Assembly: GCA_031262085.1 (NCBI GenBank)
Contig: JAISIN010000130.1
Location: 1-45,915 of the forward strand
Reading direction: 5' to 3'
From: Prevotellaceae bacterium
Lineage (GTDB): Bacteria > Bacteroidota > Bacteroidia > Bacteroidales > Bacteroidaceae
Length of the DNA: 45,915 bases
Positions 1-8,156 of the stretch are shown in pieces. Numbering within the stretch: the stretch's first letter is position 1; each line of letters begins with the position of its first letter. The notes under the pieces were generated by a model. The model did not search any database and was not told the origin of the DNA. It was given only the letters and a program-made list of their open reading frames with translations. Made by a program: the position numbers and the translations under genes.

Positions 1-113
1 TAGCGATGGGTGCGCACTCTTTCCGGAAGTTTAGCTGTAGTATTCTCTACCGGTGCTTCCGAAGAACAAGCAGCCAGTAGGAGTAGGGTGGGGAGATAAA
101 AATACTTTTTCAT
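1..113 (-). CDS. Serpin-family lipoprotein, N-terminal part only (third tandem copy)
   Basis: The reverse strand from 113 reads a lipoprotein signal (MKKYFYLPTLLLLAAC) followed by SSEAPVENTT and the start of a serpin domain; the window edge cuts the gene after about 37 residues. Bases 1-59 are identical to 2612-2670 in the serpin copy at 1474-2724. Bases 67-113 match the signal-peptide end of the copy at 128-1381 with one difference. The copy is thus a mosaic of its two neighbours, which suggests recombination or gene conversion. It begins 14 bp downstream of the next serpin's stop, so it is probably cotranscribed. Only the N-terminus is visible, so inhibitory ability cannot be judged. Confidence 0.8.
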   Translation of the reverse strand, partial: MKKYFYLPTLLLLAACSSEAPVENTTAKLPERVRTHR

Positions 114-127
114 GATGGGATGTTGTT

Positions 128-1381
128 TTACAATTCTCCAATACATCCAATAAACAGGATGCTTTGGGTGCTGTTCTCCTTTATAATATAGTAGAAAGGT
201 CGGTTGACAAAGAAGTCAATGGGAACAGGTCTTTCTATTATTCCGGGATCTGTAAATAAAGTCTCAGCTGTAGCAGCCGTTGCTGTAGTACCATATTGAT
301 CTAACTTAATGTAGGCTTTTTGGAATATCTTTGATGCAAACAAGGGCTTCGACACACTGATATTCGACAGATCGGCACCTGAGCTGGAGAACAGTTCGTA
401 AATACCCAGTGCCTGTACATCTTGATTCAGTGTGCGCTCATAGTTTATATTGAATGTTGGCAACGTTAGATTCAATAAAGTGCCTTTACTTCCTTCCATC
501 CACGCTTTCCAATTCGGCTGCGTAAACTTATCAGGAATAGTGTGCAAATCGGTTTCCTCTTCCGGTAACATGATAACCATGCTATATGTAGCGTTGCCAT
601 AAGGTAGTTCAATCATCCGAATGCCGTCGGCGACCGTATATCTATAACTTCTTTCGGGAGCAACCAGCATCTTTACGACACTTTTACTTCCATCTTCGTT
701 GGTGAATGTCTCATCTTTCGGGTTACCGAATTGTGTCCGCCATAGCCCATCAAAATAGAGGGTATTGATTAGCATCATACGCGTTGCAGGGTCTATATCA
801 CTCAATAAATCCGGAATACAACCGAATGTCTTGTCATTCACCCACTGGTTGATTTTGCGTAGGGTGGCTGTTTTCGACATATCCACTTCTTGTACTTCAC
901 CCAAGTAGTACTCTTGGTTTACTTGCGTAAATTCAGGCAGTACTTTGAATCCCTTATTCAACCAGATGGAATTGGCAATACCTACAAAGGTTTCACCATC
1001 TACGGTGGTGAGATAATCTGTTAGCTTCTGATAGAAGGCATTGATGTCGTCCAAGGAGTACGCATCAAACCCCAATGCGGATTTGATTTCGTTTAAGGTA
1101 GTGCCTACGGCGCCATTAGCCGTCATGGAAAGCACGTAAGAGACGCTCAGTGGGGAGAGAACGATGTTGTGTTTCGATTCCGTTTGCTTTACTTGTTGGA
1201 ACAAGTTGAATGCAAAGGTGTTGTTGGCGCTTGCCATCCCTTGCTCATTTGTCGACAACTCGAGGTCGTAACGAGGCGTGTGTACCCTTGTGGGGAGTTG
1301 GGGCGTAATCGTGTCTACCGGCGCTTCTGCGGAGCAAGCAGCCAGTAGGAGCAGGGTGGGGAGATAAAAATACTTTTTCAT
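128..1381 (-). CDS. Serpin-family protease inhibitor, lipoprotein (417 aa)
   Basis: Serpins trap proteases by covalent complex formation after cleavage of an exposed reactive-centre loop (RCL). The N-terminus is a lipoprotein signal with lipobox LLAAC, Cys16, so the protein should be membrane-anchored. Serpin landmarks include NSIWLNKGF (137-145), NTLYFDGLW (206-214), LPTFNINYE (307-315) and the C-terminal RPFYYIIKE. The RCL hinge starts at G364 and continues TTATAATA, small residues at P14-P7 as expected of an inhibitory serpin. Counting from G364 as P15 gives a putative P1 Asp378 with P1' Pro379, but the register is uncertain. Tannerella miropin is a known bacterial serpin of similar type; whether this is its orthologue cannot be decided here. 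Confidence 0.93.
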   Translation of the reverse strand: MKKYFYLPTLLLLAACSAEAPVDTITPQLPTRVHTPRYDLELSTNEQGMASANNTFAFNLFQQVKQTESKHNIVLSPLSVSYVLSMTANGAVGTTLNEIKSALGFDAYSLDDINAFYQKLTDYLTTVDGETFVGIANSIWLNKGFKVLPEFTQVNQEYYLGEVQEVDMSKTATLRKINQWVNDKTFGCIPDLLSDIDPATRMMLINTLYFDGLWRTQFGNPKDETFTNEDGSKSVVKMLVAPERSYRYTVADGIRMIELPYGNATYSMVIMLPEEETDLHTIPDKFTQPNWKAWMEGSKGTLLNLTLPTFNINYERTLNQDVQALGIYELFSSSGADLSNISVSKPLFASKIFQKAYIKLDQYGTTATAATAETLFTDPGIIERPVPIDFFVNRPFYYIIKENSTQSILFIGCIGEL

Positions 1382-1407
1382 GAGAATATGGTTTTAGTGG
1401 CGGTGCT

Positions 1408-1467
1408 GGCTCTATAACGAACCGTAACAAGCATTACTTGCTGCGGAAACGTTATAGAGCCTTTTTT
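1408..1467 (+). repeat. 12-bp inverted repeat followed by T6 between two serpin genes
   Basis: GGCTCTATAACG (1408-1419) is perfectly complemented by CGTTATAGAGCC (1450-1461), followed by TTTTTT at 1462-1467. A smaller CAAG/CTTG stem lies in the loop. In form it is a plus-strand intrinsic terminator, yet both flanking genes are on the minus strand and no plus-strand gene precedes it. On the minus strand the A-tract precedes the stem, so it would act as an intercistronic hairpin rather than a typical terminator. Confidence 0.6.
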
Positions 1468-1473
1468 GCATAA

Positions 1474-2724
1474 CTATAATTCGCCTACACATCCTATAAA
1501 CAGGATGCTTTGGGTGCTGTTCTCCTTTATAATATAGTAGAAGGGGCGATCGACAAAGAAGTCAATGGGGACAGGTGTTTCGATATTGGCAGCGCCTTCT
1601 AACATCATTGCCGTTGCAGCGGCAGCAGTGGTTCCATATTGATCTAATTGAATAGAAGCTTTTTGGAGGATTCTCGAAGCAAACAAAGGTTTCGAATCAC
1701 TGATGTGTGATAAATCGGCATCCACGCCGGAGAACAAATGATTGATGCCCAACGCTTGTACATCTTGATTGAGCGTACGTTCGTAATCAATGTCGAAAGT
1801 TGGTAGCTTTACATTTAAGCAAGTGCTTTTACTTTCTGCCATCCATGTATTCCACTTTTTTGAAGTGAACCTATTTGAAAATGTATTTAACTCTATTCCA
1901 TTCTCGGGTAATAAGATTACCATGCTATATGCAGAATTTCCATAAGATATTTCAATCAGTCGAACACCATCGGTAGCTAAGTACCGATAAGACCTTTCAT
2001 AAGCGTGCAGCATTTTCACATCGCTTTTACTACCATCCTCGTTTGTGAAGGTTTCATCTTGGGGAGTATCGAACTGTTTTCTCCATAAACCGTCAAAATA
2101 AAGGGTATTGATTAGTATCATGCGCGTTTCAGGGTCGATGCCACTCAACAAATCCGGGATGCAACCGAATGTTTTATCGCTCACCCATTGGTTGATGCGA
2201 TTCTTAGTAGCACCTTTAGACATATCCACCTCTTGTACTTCACCCAAGTAGTACTCTTGGTTTACTTGGGTAAAATCGGGCAATACTTTGAATCCTTTGT
2301 TTAGCCAGATTGAATTGGCTATACCCACAAACGTTTCACCATCTACGGTGGTGAGATAGTCAGTAAACTTCTGATAGAAGGCGTTGATGTCGTCTAAAGA
2401 GTATTCATTAAATCCCAATGCGGATTTAATTTCGTTCAAGGTAGTGCCTGCGGCACCATTGGCGGTCATGGAAAGCACATACGAAGCACTCAACGGAGAA
2501 AGAGCGATGTTGGACTTCGTTTCCGTTTGCTTTACTTGCCGGAATAGATTGAAAGCAAAGGCATTGTTGGCATTTGCTATGCCCTGTTCGCGTGTAGACA
2601 ACTCAAGGTCGTAGCGATGGGTGCGCACTCTTTCCGGAAGTTTAGCTGTAGTATTCTCTACCGGTGCTTCTGCGGAGCAGGCAGCCAGTAAGAATAGGGC
2701 AGATAGATAAAATAACTTTTTCAT
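1474..2724 (-). CDS. Serpin-family protease inhibitor, lipoprotein (416 aa)
   Basis: A close paralogue of the serpin at 128-1381, aligning almost without gaps over its length. It has a lipobox LLAAC (Cys16) and the serpin core NTLYFDGLW and LPTFDIDYE. The hinge starts at G364 and reads TTAAAATA, compatible with inhibition. Between the hinge and the conserved PVPIDFF the loop reads MMLEGAANIET, against ETLFTDPGIIER in the neighbour. Counting from P15 puts P1 at about Ala378. The two proteins therefore probably trap different proteases. The gene starts 12 bp after the stop of the upstream C10 protease gene and ends 92 bp before the next serpin, consistent with one transcript. Confidence 0.93.
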   Translation of the reverse strand: MKKLFYLSALFLLAACSAEAPVENTTAKLPERVRTHRYDLELSTREQGIANANNAFAFNLFRQVKQTETKSNIALSPLSASYVLSMTANGAAGTTLNEIKSALGFNEYSLDDINAFYQKFTDYLTTVDGETFVGIANSIWLNKGFKVLPDFTQVNQEYYLGEVQEVDMSKGATKNRINQWVSDKTFGCIPDLLSGIDPETRMILINTLYFDGLWRKQFDTPQDETFTNEDGSKSDVKMLHAYERSYRYLATDGVRLIEISYGNSAYSMVILLPENGIELNTFSNRFTSKKWNTWMAESKSTCLNVKLPTFDIDYERTLNQDVQALGINHLFSGVDADLSHISDSKPLFASRILQKASIQLDQYGTTAAAATAMMLEGAANIETPVPIDFFVDRPFYYIIKENSTQSILFIGCVGEL

Positions 2725-2736
2725 AAGGATATGGGT

Positions 2737-4263
2737 TTAAAGGTGAATATTGGGAATGATTTTTTTTGATCTTTCATAATTCCCCGAAGTTCTAGTTGAT
2801 GAAAGATGGTCGCTATTTATGCTGAAATCACCTGCAACAAAATATCCATTAGAAGAATCTCCATGTCCCCAATTATAATGGAGATAATTGGCATTCGTAG
2901 GTGTCGTAAATGTATCGCACGAAATAATTTCGCCTGTTGCAATGAGTGTTACAGTAACAATAGTCGTTGTGATTTTTTGCTGATTCAGATATCCATCGGT
3001 TACCCACGAATGCCCTTTATCTTCGGTTGTTTTACCACGTATATATACCGGTCGATGAAGATTTAAAGAATTGATTGTCGTATTGTAATTATAGTCCATT
3101 AAATCGCCACAAGTGTAACCAAATGATTCTAAACAATCTAAAGCATCTGAAGGAGTAGAACCACTACCATCATCACTGTAAGTCATGTCAACATATGCCC
3201 CGATACGTTCCATCAATCTCGCAGCCTGATCGACAAACTCAACCGCTTCATCATCTGTTTGCAAAATAAAGGAACCACTATAACTTGGATATGATTTTTT
3301 GCCGGTAACGACAGGATACGCATTGGGGCGAGCTGTAAATTTCCGCAATAACGTCCAATCGAAAGTATAACCATCAATATTATTAGGATGAGACCAATAT
3401 GCCATAATTTGCCCTAAAGCAACGGCAACACAACCTGCAGGGGCATCCGTAGCTCCATCCTTCGTTTTAACATATTCATTAAATGGATACCATTGTCTCC
3501 ACTCCACCGGCAACAACGGAGTAACCTGACTTATAATAGTCCAATCCCCATTCATCGTTTGCGTGGTCGTTTGGGTCGTTGGAGGAGTGGGAGGACTCCC
3601 ACCACATCCGGGACAATCGTAGACCAAAATATTATACCGATGTTGTGTGTCTGAATTTGGAGACCTTGTCTCCCCTCCTTCTCCCCCCAGTATCTTTTCC
3701 AAGATTTCATTCTTCATCGAATCAATCTCACTTTCATACTTGTAGATAGACTGTATGGCATAGTCTTCCGTCTCATCCAGTATCTGCATCAGTCCGGGAT
3801 TCTCTCCGGCCTCATTCAAATCGCCGCTCGGACCGTATGCCAAGATGGTCGTACCGATTCGTTTATCGGCAGCGACCAGCGCGAAGCCGTCGTCTTCGCC
3901 GAAACTGAATACATACGCCAAAGTGTCGGGTATCTCTACCGATTTACCGTCGGCAGTTGAAGTTCTGGTGGTTGCTCTCTTTGCCTTGCTCACGGTCATG
4001 GCAGTGACAGCGCTAACACTTCGCGCAACAGTCGTGCGAGTCGTTGCCGATCCGTCCAAGAACCCGATCACATCATCGGCAAAACTCATGGCTTCGGACA
4101 TGGTTACTTGGTTACCATCTCCACGCATTTGAAACAGCATGGCTAATTCGGCATCCGTGAATTGAATTTCACCTTGCCCTGAACGATCCTCCGGTGAATA
4201 GTCGCCGGTACATGCAACTGCTATGAAGGCAGATGCAATCACTAAAACATGTAATGCTTTCAT
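2737..4263 (-). CDS. C10-family (SpeB/interpain-like) cysteine protease, lipoprotein (508 aa)
   Basis: A secreted papain-fold peptidase of the streptopain family. The N-terminus is a lipoprotein signal (SAFIAVAC, Cys18). Residues about 110-200 resemble the C10 propeptide, including LAYVFSFGEDDGFALVAAD. The catalytic cysteine lies in APAGCVAVALGQ (Cys278) and the catalytic histidine in KGHSWVTDGY (His418). The following NWGHGDSSNGYF (464-474) is the usual C10 glycine/tryptophan segment. The linker between propeptide and enzyme is rich in Pro and Thr (CPGCGGSPPTPPTT). It is the first gene of the minus-strand cluster with the serpins. No perfect TAnnTTTG element lies upstream in 4264-4385, so its promoter is unclear. 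Confidence 0.93.
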   Translation of the reverse strand: MKALHVLVIASAFIAVACTGDYSPEDRSGQGEIQFTDAELAMLFQMRGDGNQVTMSEAMSFADDVIGFLDGSATTRTTVARSVSAVTAMTVSKAKRATTRTSTADGKSVEIPDTLAYVFSFGEDDGFALVAADKRIGTTILAYGPSGDLNEAGENPGLMQILDETEDYAIQSIYKYESEIDSMKNEILEKILGGEGGETRSPNSDTQHRYNILVYDCPGCGGSPPTPPTTQTTTQTMNGDWTIISQVTPLLPVEWRQWYPFNEYVKTKDGATDAPAGCVAVALGQIMAYWSHPNNIDGYTFDWTLLRKFTARPNAYPVVTGKKSYPSYSGSFILQTDDEAVEFVDQAARLMERIGAYVDMTYSDDGSGSTPSDALDCLESFGYTCGDLMDYNYNTTINSLNLHRPVYIRGKTTEDKGHSWVTDGYLNQQKITTTIVTVTLIATGEIISCDTFTTPTNANYLHYNWGHGDSSNGYFVAGDFSINSDHLSSTRTSGNYERSKKIIPNIHL

Positions 4264-4374
4264 ACGATTTGGAAGTTTTAATAGTTAGATTCATATTTAT
4301 GTAATTCGTAAGCAATTCCTTTTCTATGCACGGGCATTCTCAATACGGCATCCTAAAACAGTGCATCCTTGTTG

Positions 4375-4416
4375 TCGAAAGAACAAAGGCGGGGAACGGG
4401 GGTCGTTCCCCGCCTT
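4375..4416 (-). terminator. Intrinsic terminator, minus strand
   Basis: AAGGCGGGGAAC (4386-4397) and GTTCCCCGCCTT (4405-4416) form a perfect 12-bp GC-rich stem with a 7-nt loop. Reading the minus strand, the stem is followed by TTTGTTCTTT, a T-rich tail. It therefore ends transcription coming from the right, from the small unit with a promoter at 4837-4844, before the protease gene. Confidence 0.65.
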
Positions 4417-4558
4417 AAAGTCTTACATGCGGATTGGTTTTTCCGGCGTCATGGATACCTTAGATAGTAGAGGCAGATGATAAGAGAAAAGAAACATACG
4501 CTATCCACTGCTCGTCACACATCTTCTCCCATTGCATTTGTCATAGAGAGAGGTAATT

Positions 4559-4592
4559 GCCCGCACAACTGCGTCACCGCAACTGTGCGGGC
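4559..4592. repeat. 9-bp GC-rich inverted repeat
   Basis: GCCCGCACA (4559-4567) pairs perfectly with TGTGCGGGC (4584-4592) around a 16-nt loop. No T-tract follows on either strand, so it is not a classical terminator. It could be a structural element of a small minus-strand RNA. Confidence 0.5.
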
Positions 4593-4652
4593 TTCAGAGA
4601 GTCTATGCTATGATGAGTGTCTAGATCAGTGTCTTTTCTATTTCTTATCGGT

Positions 4653-4769
4653 TTATCTACCTATTTCTATCCAATGCCATTCACCTGCAATTAATACCCA
4701 ATATCCATCCATGAGCAAGCAAATTGCCATGGTTGCCATGATGCAAGCCTTCAACATCATTCTTTTCAT
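4653..4769 (-). CDS. Possible 38-aa hydrophobic small protein
   Basis: The minus strand from ATG at 4769 encodes a 38-residue peptide with two lysine/arginine residues at the start, a hydrophobic stretch (LKACIMATMAICLLM) and a Trp-rich end (GEWHWIEIGR). It sits about 60 nt downstream of the TSS expected from a good minus-strand -7 element at 4837-4844. I recognise no family. It may be a small membrane peptide or a chance frame within a non-coding RNA. Confidence 0.3.
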   Translation of the reverse strand: MKRMMLKACIMATMAICLLMDGYWVLIAGEWHWIEIGR

Positions 4770-4836
4770 AAGGCTGTGTTTTTTTGATGAGTGATTAATT
4801 ATTGTCGTTTCAACGACCCTTAGGAGGTTGACGCAG

Positions 4837-4844
4837 CAAAGGTA
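4837..4844 (-). promoter_or_regulatory. Bacteroidetes-type -7 promoter element (small intergenic unit)
   Basis: On the minus strand this reads TACCTTTG, a perfect match to the TAnnTTTG -7 consensus of the Bacteroidetes primary sigma factor. No clear -33 TTTG lies at the normal distance. It would drive a transcript toward the terminator at 4386-4416. Confidence 0.5.
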
Positions 4845-4966
4845 CGAGCTATCATTGGAAGAACTCGTCACAAACTTATATATTCTGCAGTAATAAAGTG
4901 AACAACTTTGTGACAAGTATATACAAAAATCAATGATACTTCTCCTAAGATTTAATTTATAAGTTA

Positions 4967-4974
4967 TATCTTTG
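4967..4974 (+). promoter_or_regulatory. -7 promoter element of the two-component operon
   Basis: TATCTTTG matches TAnnTTTG. The expected TSS near 4980 leaves a leader of about 20 nt before the ATG at 5002. This argues against any start further upstream. Confidence 0.7.
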
Positions 4975-5001
4975 CAGCCACAATCAATCTTTGAAGGGTG
5001 T

Positions 5002-6375
5002 ATGAAGCAGGTTACATGGTATAGCGTTCTTGCCGCACTGGCGATTATCTTTTTGCAGGCTTTCTGGATCTATCAGATGCGACAATGGTATATGACTAAT
5101 TTTACTGCGAAGGCAGACGAAGAATTCGGCGTCGCCATAGAGCAGGAAGCTGGTCAGCGGAATAGGCCGATTGCTGATCCGAAAAACAAGTGGTATATGA
5201 ATAAAGAGGTGTCCCAAATGACGCCCGAAGAGCGCGCGCGCAGCAAAGGGGATACTTTGAGTCTCTCTGCCTTGGAACAGAATGGGGTAGCTGTTAGCAT
5301 GTCTCAACTGATTACTCAAATCATGCAGGATAAAAATATAGAGAAAAGTAATCCACCATTATTATATAAAGTAGACAGCCTCTTCCTGCTAAACATGGGC
5401 GATATACAAATGCCTCCCCATTGCATACAGTTCTCCCGCCACGACGAAGTATTAGACTGTTTCGGCGATACCACAGTGGTCGCGCAATCGGGTAAGGTCA
5501 TCACGCTCAAGAAACCCATCGGAACCCAAGGCATGTACAGCATGCAATTGACGCTAGCCCGTCCGGAGAATGCCATGATCACCCGGATGCTGTATGCCAT
5601 CGCGGCATCTTTGGTATTGAGCGTGCTGATAGTCGTCGTATTGAGCTACCAGCTATGGGTCATACGCCGCAAGAACGAATTGCTGCGGGAGCGCGAAGCG
5701 AGCATCAACGGCATTGTACACGATCTGAAGTCGCCATTGATTGGCGTAACTACCCTGCTGGGCTGGCTGAAAGGGAGAGAGAAGGATGCCTTTACGCAGG
5801 AGTTGCTGAAAACAGGTAGCGAGCGGTTGAAGTTGATGAGCCAAGATATCGAAACCTTGCTGGTCGGTGCAAGGTACGGAGCGCGTAACATCACCCTGCA
5901 CAAAAAGCCGACCGACCTGCCTGCCCTGCTGCAGATGGTGATAGAGAGCCTTTCCCTGAACTTTATACAGAAGCCGCATCACATTGAGGTCATCAACAAA
6001 CTCGACCATACAGAGACTTATATAGACGCCGACTACATGCGGTCGGTGCTCTTTAACCTGTTAGAGAACGCCTTGAAGTATTCCGACGACGGAGTAGAGG
6101 TGACCGTCACACTCGAAGCACCCGCAGGCGGCAAGCAGGTGCGCATCACTGTTGCCGACAACGGATGGGGCATTCGCCGACGCTACCGTCGGAAGCTGTT
6201 CCACTCCTATTTCAGGGTGCCGCAAGAGAAAGGACGCGAGCGGCAAGGACATGGCATCGGACTGATGTATGCAGGCAGCATTATGCGGGCTGCCGGAGGC
6301 AAAGTAAAGGTGGTCAGCCGCGAAAACGTGGGAAGTACCTTTACCATCACCTTCCCCAATACGCCATCGATATAA
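5002..6375 (+). CDS. Sensor histidine kinase (457 aa)
   Basis: A membrane sensor kinase. TM1 spans about residues 7-25, a periplasmic domain follows to about 195, and TM2 spans about 197-220. The dimerisation domain carries the phosphoacceptor His240 in GIVHDLKSP. The ATPase domain has the N box NLLENALKYS (352-361), G1 DNGWGI (387-391) and G2 GHGIGL (416-421). I chose ATG 5002 because the promoter element ends at 4974 and a TTG upstream would lie inside it. The cognate regulator begins 12 bp downstream. It is reminiscent of RprX-like kinases of Bacteroides, but the signal is unknown. Confidence 0.93.
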   Translation: MKQVTWYSVLAALAIIFLQAFWIYQMRQWYMTNFTAKADEEFGVAIEQEAGQRNRPIADPKNKWYMNKEVSQMTPEERARSKGDTLSLSALEQNGVAVSMSQLITQIMQDKNIEKSNPPLLYKVDSLFLLNMGDIQMPPHCIQFSRHDEVLDCFGDTTVVAQSGKVITLKKPIGTQGMYSMQLTLARPENAMITRMLYAIAASLVLSVLIVVVLSYQLWVIRRKNELLREREASINGIVHDLKSPLIGVTTLLGWLKGREKDAFTQELLKTGSERLKLMSQDIETLLVGARYGARNITLHKKPTDLPALLQMVIESLSLNFIQKPHHIEVINKLDHTETYIDADYMRSVLFNLLENALKYSDDGVEVTVTLEAPAGGKQVRITVADNGWGIRRRYRRKLFHSYFRVPQEKGRERQGHGIGLMYAGSIMRAAGGKVKVVSRENVGSTFTITFPNTPSI

Positions 6376-6387
6376 CTGCTTCATGAT

Positions 6388-7101
6388 ATGATAAACAAAA
6401 CTGATACCTCCGCCGTCGTGCTCTTTGTTGACGACGATTTGCTTCTGAGCCAGGTTGTTGTGGCTGCGCTCAAGGAGGCTGGGCATACCGTGCATTTTCA
6501 ATCGTCGCTTGCCGGTATCCTGTCCATTGCCCAAGAGATACGCCCCGATATCATCTTTCTGGATGTAGAGGTGGGCGACCGCAGCAGCATCGGCATTGCT
6601 CCGGAGTTGAAAAAAGTGTTGCCCTATACACCGATCTTCTTCATCTCTTCGCATACCGACGGAGAAACCATCTACAACGGGTTGGCTACCGGCGCCGTAG
6701 GCTATTTGAAGAAGCCGTTCGATGTTTCGGAAATATTGGCGTATGTAAGGCTTTATACGGAAACCCGTCGGCTGGCGAAGAAAAGCAATGAGGTGATTCG
6801 GCTGAACACGATGATGCTGCACTCACAATCGCACGTCTTAACGCAGGGCGACCGCGTTATCAAAAAACTGACCAATATGGAATTCAAGGTGTTGAAGCTC
6901 TTGGCAACCCGTCTCGAAGAGGAGGTGTCGTCGGAGGAGATTGAGAAAGTGTTATGGGAAAAGGAAAAAGCAGACTATCTGTCGAACATCAAAAACTATA
7001 TCTCGAAGTTGCGCAGCTATTTGGCAGAAGATGGTAGTGTGGAACTGCAAGTAGTCTATGGACGGGGATACAGATTGGTCATTAGGAGAATAGAAGATTG
7101 A
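6388..7101 (+). CDS. OmpR-type response regulator (237 aa)
   Basis: The N-terminal receiver domain has the acidic cluster FVDDD (Asp15-17), phosphoacceptor Asp59 in IIFLDVE, a Ser/Thr switch around 87-90 and KKPF with the conserved lysine (108-111). The C-terminal winged-helix domain (about 135-233) contains LTNMEFKVLKLL and ends with the wing VVYGRGYRLV. It should be phosphorylated by the kinase encoded 12 bp upstream and bind DNA as a dimer. No target sites were identified in the window. Confidence 0.94.
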   Translation: MINKTDTSAVVLFVDDDLLLSQVVVAALKEAGHTVHFQSSLAGILSIAQEIRPDIIFLDVEVGDRSSIGIAPELKKVLPYTPIFFISSHTDGETIYNGLATGAVGYLKKPFDVSEILAYVRLYTETRRLAKKSNEVIRLNTMMLHSQSHVLTQGDRVIKKLTNMEFKVLKLLATRLEEEVSSEEIEKVLWEKEKADYLSNIKNYISKLRSYLAEDGSVELQVVYGRGYRLVIRRIED

Positions 7102-7145
7102 ATCACCTGATGTGGAAACGTTATCACCTTTAATATGACTTTTCG

Positions 7146-8156
7146 ATGAAAAAGATTCTTTTTAGCGCGTTGATGCTGCTTGTCGCCTTGACCGGCGGCG
7201 CACAAAATGCCGACGGACGCCGACTGTACAGTGTCGCGTTCTACAACTTGGAAAACTTGTTTGACACCCTTCACGATGCGGGCAAGGACGATCATGAGTT
7301 CCTGCCGCAGGGAACTTACCAATGGACTGCCTCCAAGTACGAAGCCAAACTCAAAAACATGGCACGTGTACTGAGCGAACTGTCGCGCGACCATGTACCT
7401 CAAGGCGCTGCCGTGATTGGCGTTGCCGAGGTGGAGAACGCCCGTGCCTTGACCGACTTGGTGGCGCAGCCTGCCATCGCCCGCTATCGGTTTGTGCATT
7501 ACGAAGGTCCCGACAAGCGGGGCATCGACTGCGCGCTGCTCTACGACCCGGCACAGTTCACCGTGACCCACTCCAAGCTGGTGCTGTCGACGCCTTACGA
7601 GGGAGATACCGCGCACCTGACGCGCGGCTTTCTGATTGTCGACGGAGTGCTTGCCGGCGAACGGCTGTGTGTCATTGTGAATCACTGGCCTTCGCGCGGA
7701 GCGGAGGCGCCCGTGCGGATACATGCCGCCCGGCAGGTGAAAGCCATCAAGGATTCGCTGATGCGCACGGACAAAAAGCTGAAGCTCGTCGTGATGGGCG
7801 ACCTGAACGACGACCCGATGGACGAAAGCCTGAAGGTGCTCGGCGCCCGCAAGTATCCCTCGCAAGTGAAGAAGGGCGATCTGTACGACCCGTGGTGGGA
7901 GACGCTCGAAGACAAAGGGGTGGGAACATTGCTATACCGCGGCAAGTGGAATCTCTTCGACCAGATTCTCATCTCTCCTCCGCTGCTGAAAGCCAAAAAG
8001 GGATTGCGCTACGACCACAACGAGGTGTTTCTGCGCCCCTATCTCATTCAGCAGGACGGACGCTACAAAGGCTCGCCGCTACGCACCCACGGTGGACGCG
8101 AGTGGCTGAACGGATATAGCGACCACCTGCCTACGATTATTTATTTGAGCAAGTAG
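7146..8156 (+). CDS. Secreted endonuclease/exonuclease/phosphatase-family protein (336 aa)
   Basis: The protein starts with a Sec signal peptide, likely cleaved near LTGGAQ (15-20). It has the metal-dependent EEP fold: FYNLENLFD (32-40), the metal-binding glutamate in GVAEVEN (92-98), NHWPSR (179-184), GDLNDDP (218-224) and YSDHLP near the C-terminus. Family members cleave nucleic acids or phosphodiesters; the substrate here is unknown. It lies 44 bp after the response regulator and may be read through from it. Its 3' end overlaps the convergent apbE gene by 16 bp. Confidence 0.88.
   Translation: MKKILFSALMLLVALTGGAQNADGRRLYSVAFYNLENLFDTLHDAGKDDHEFLPQGTYQWTASKYEAKLKNMARVLSELSRDHVPQGAAVIGVAEVENARALTDLVAQPAIARYRFVHYEGPDKRGIDCALLYDPAQFTVTHSKLVLSTPYEGDTAHLTRGFLIVDGVLAGERLCVIVNHWPSRGAEAPVRIHAARQVKAIKDSLMRTDKKLKLVVMGDLNDDPMDESLKVLGARKYPSQVKKGDLYDPWWETLEDKGVGTLLYRGKWNLFDQILISPPLLKAKKGLRYDHNEVFLRPYLIQQDGRYKGSPLRTHGGREWLNGYSDHLPTIIYLSK

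Larger units (their letters stand above)
4264..5001. other. 738-bp intergenic region between the C10 protease and the histidine kinase
   Basis: No large gene is convincing here. A 105-codon plus-strand frame at 4477-4794 has odd composition and no family resemblance. The region holds a minus-strand promoter-like element (4837-4844), a dyad GTCGTT-TC-AACGAC at 4804-4817, a 38-codon minus-strand frame (4653-4769), a GC-rich hairpin (4559-4592), a minus-oriented terminator (4386-4416) and the plus-strand promoter of the kinase (4967-4974). A 24-codon minus frame beginning MFLFSYHL ends immediately before the terminator. Confidence 0.6.

Noticed and set aside
128..2724. Calling the serpins miropin
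   Set aside because: Family and lipoprotein form agree, but the reactive loops differ and orthology needs alignment that was not possible.
4477..4794. 105-codon plus-strand protein upstream of the sensor kinase
   Set aside because: Odd composition, no promoter, no family resemblance, and it runs against the minus-strand signals in the region.
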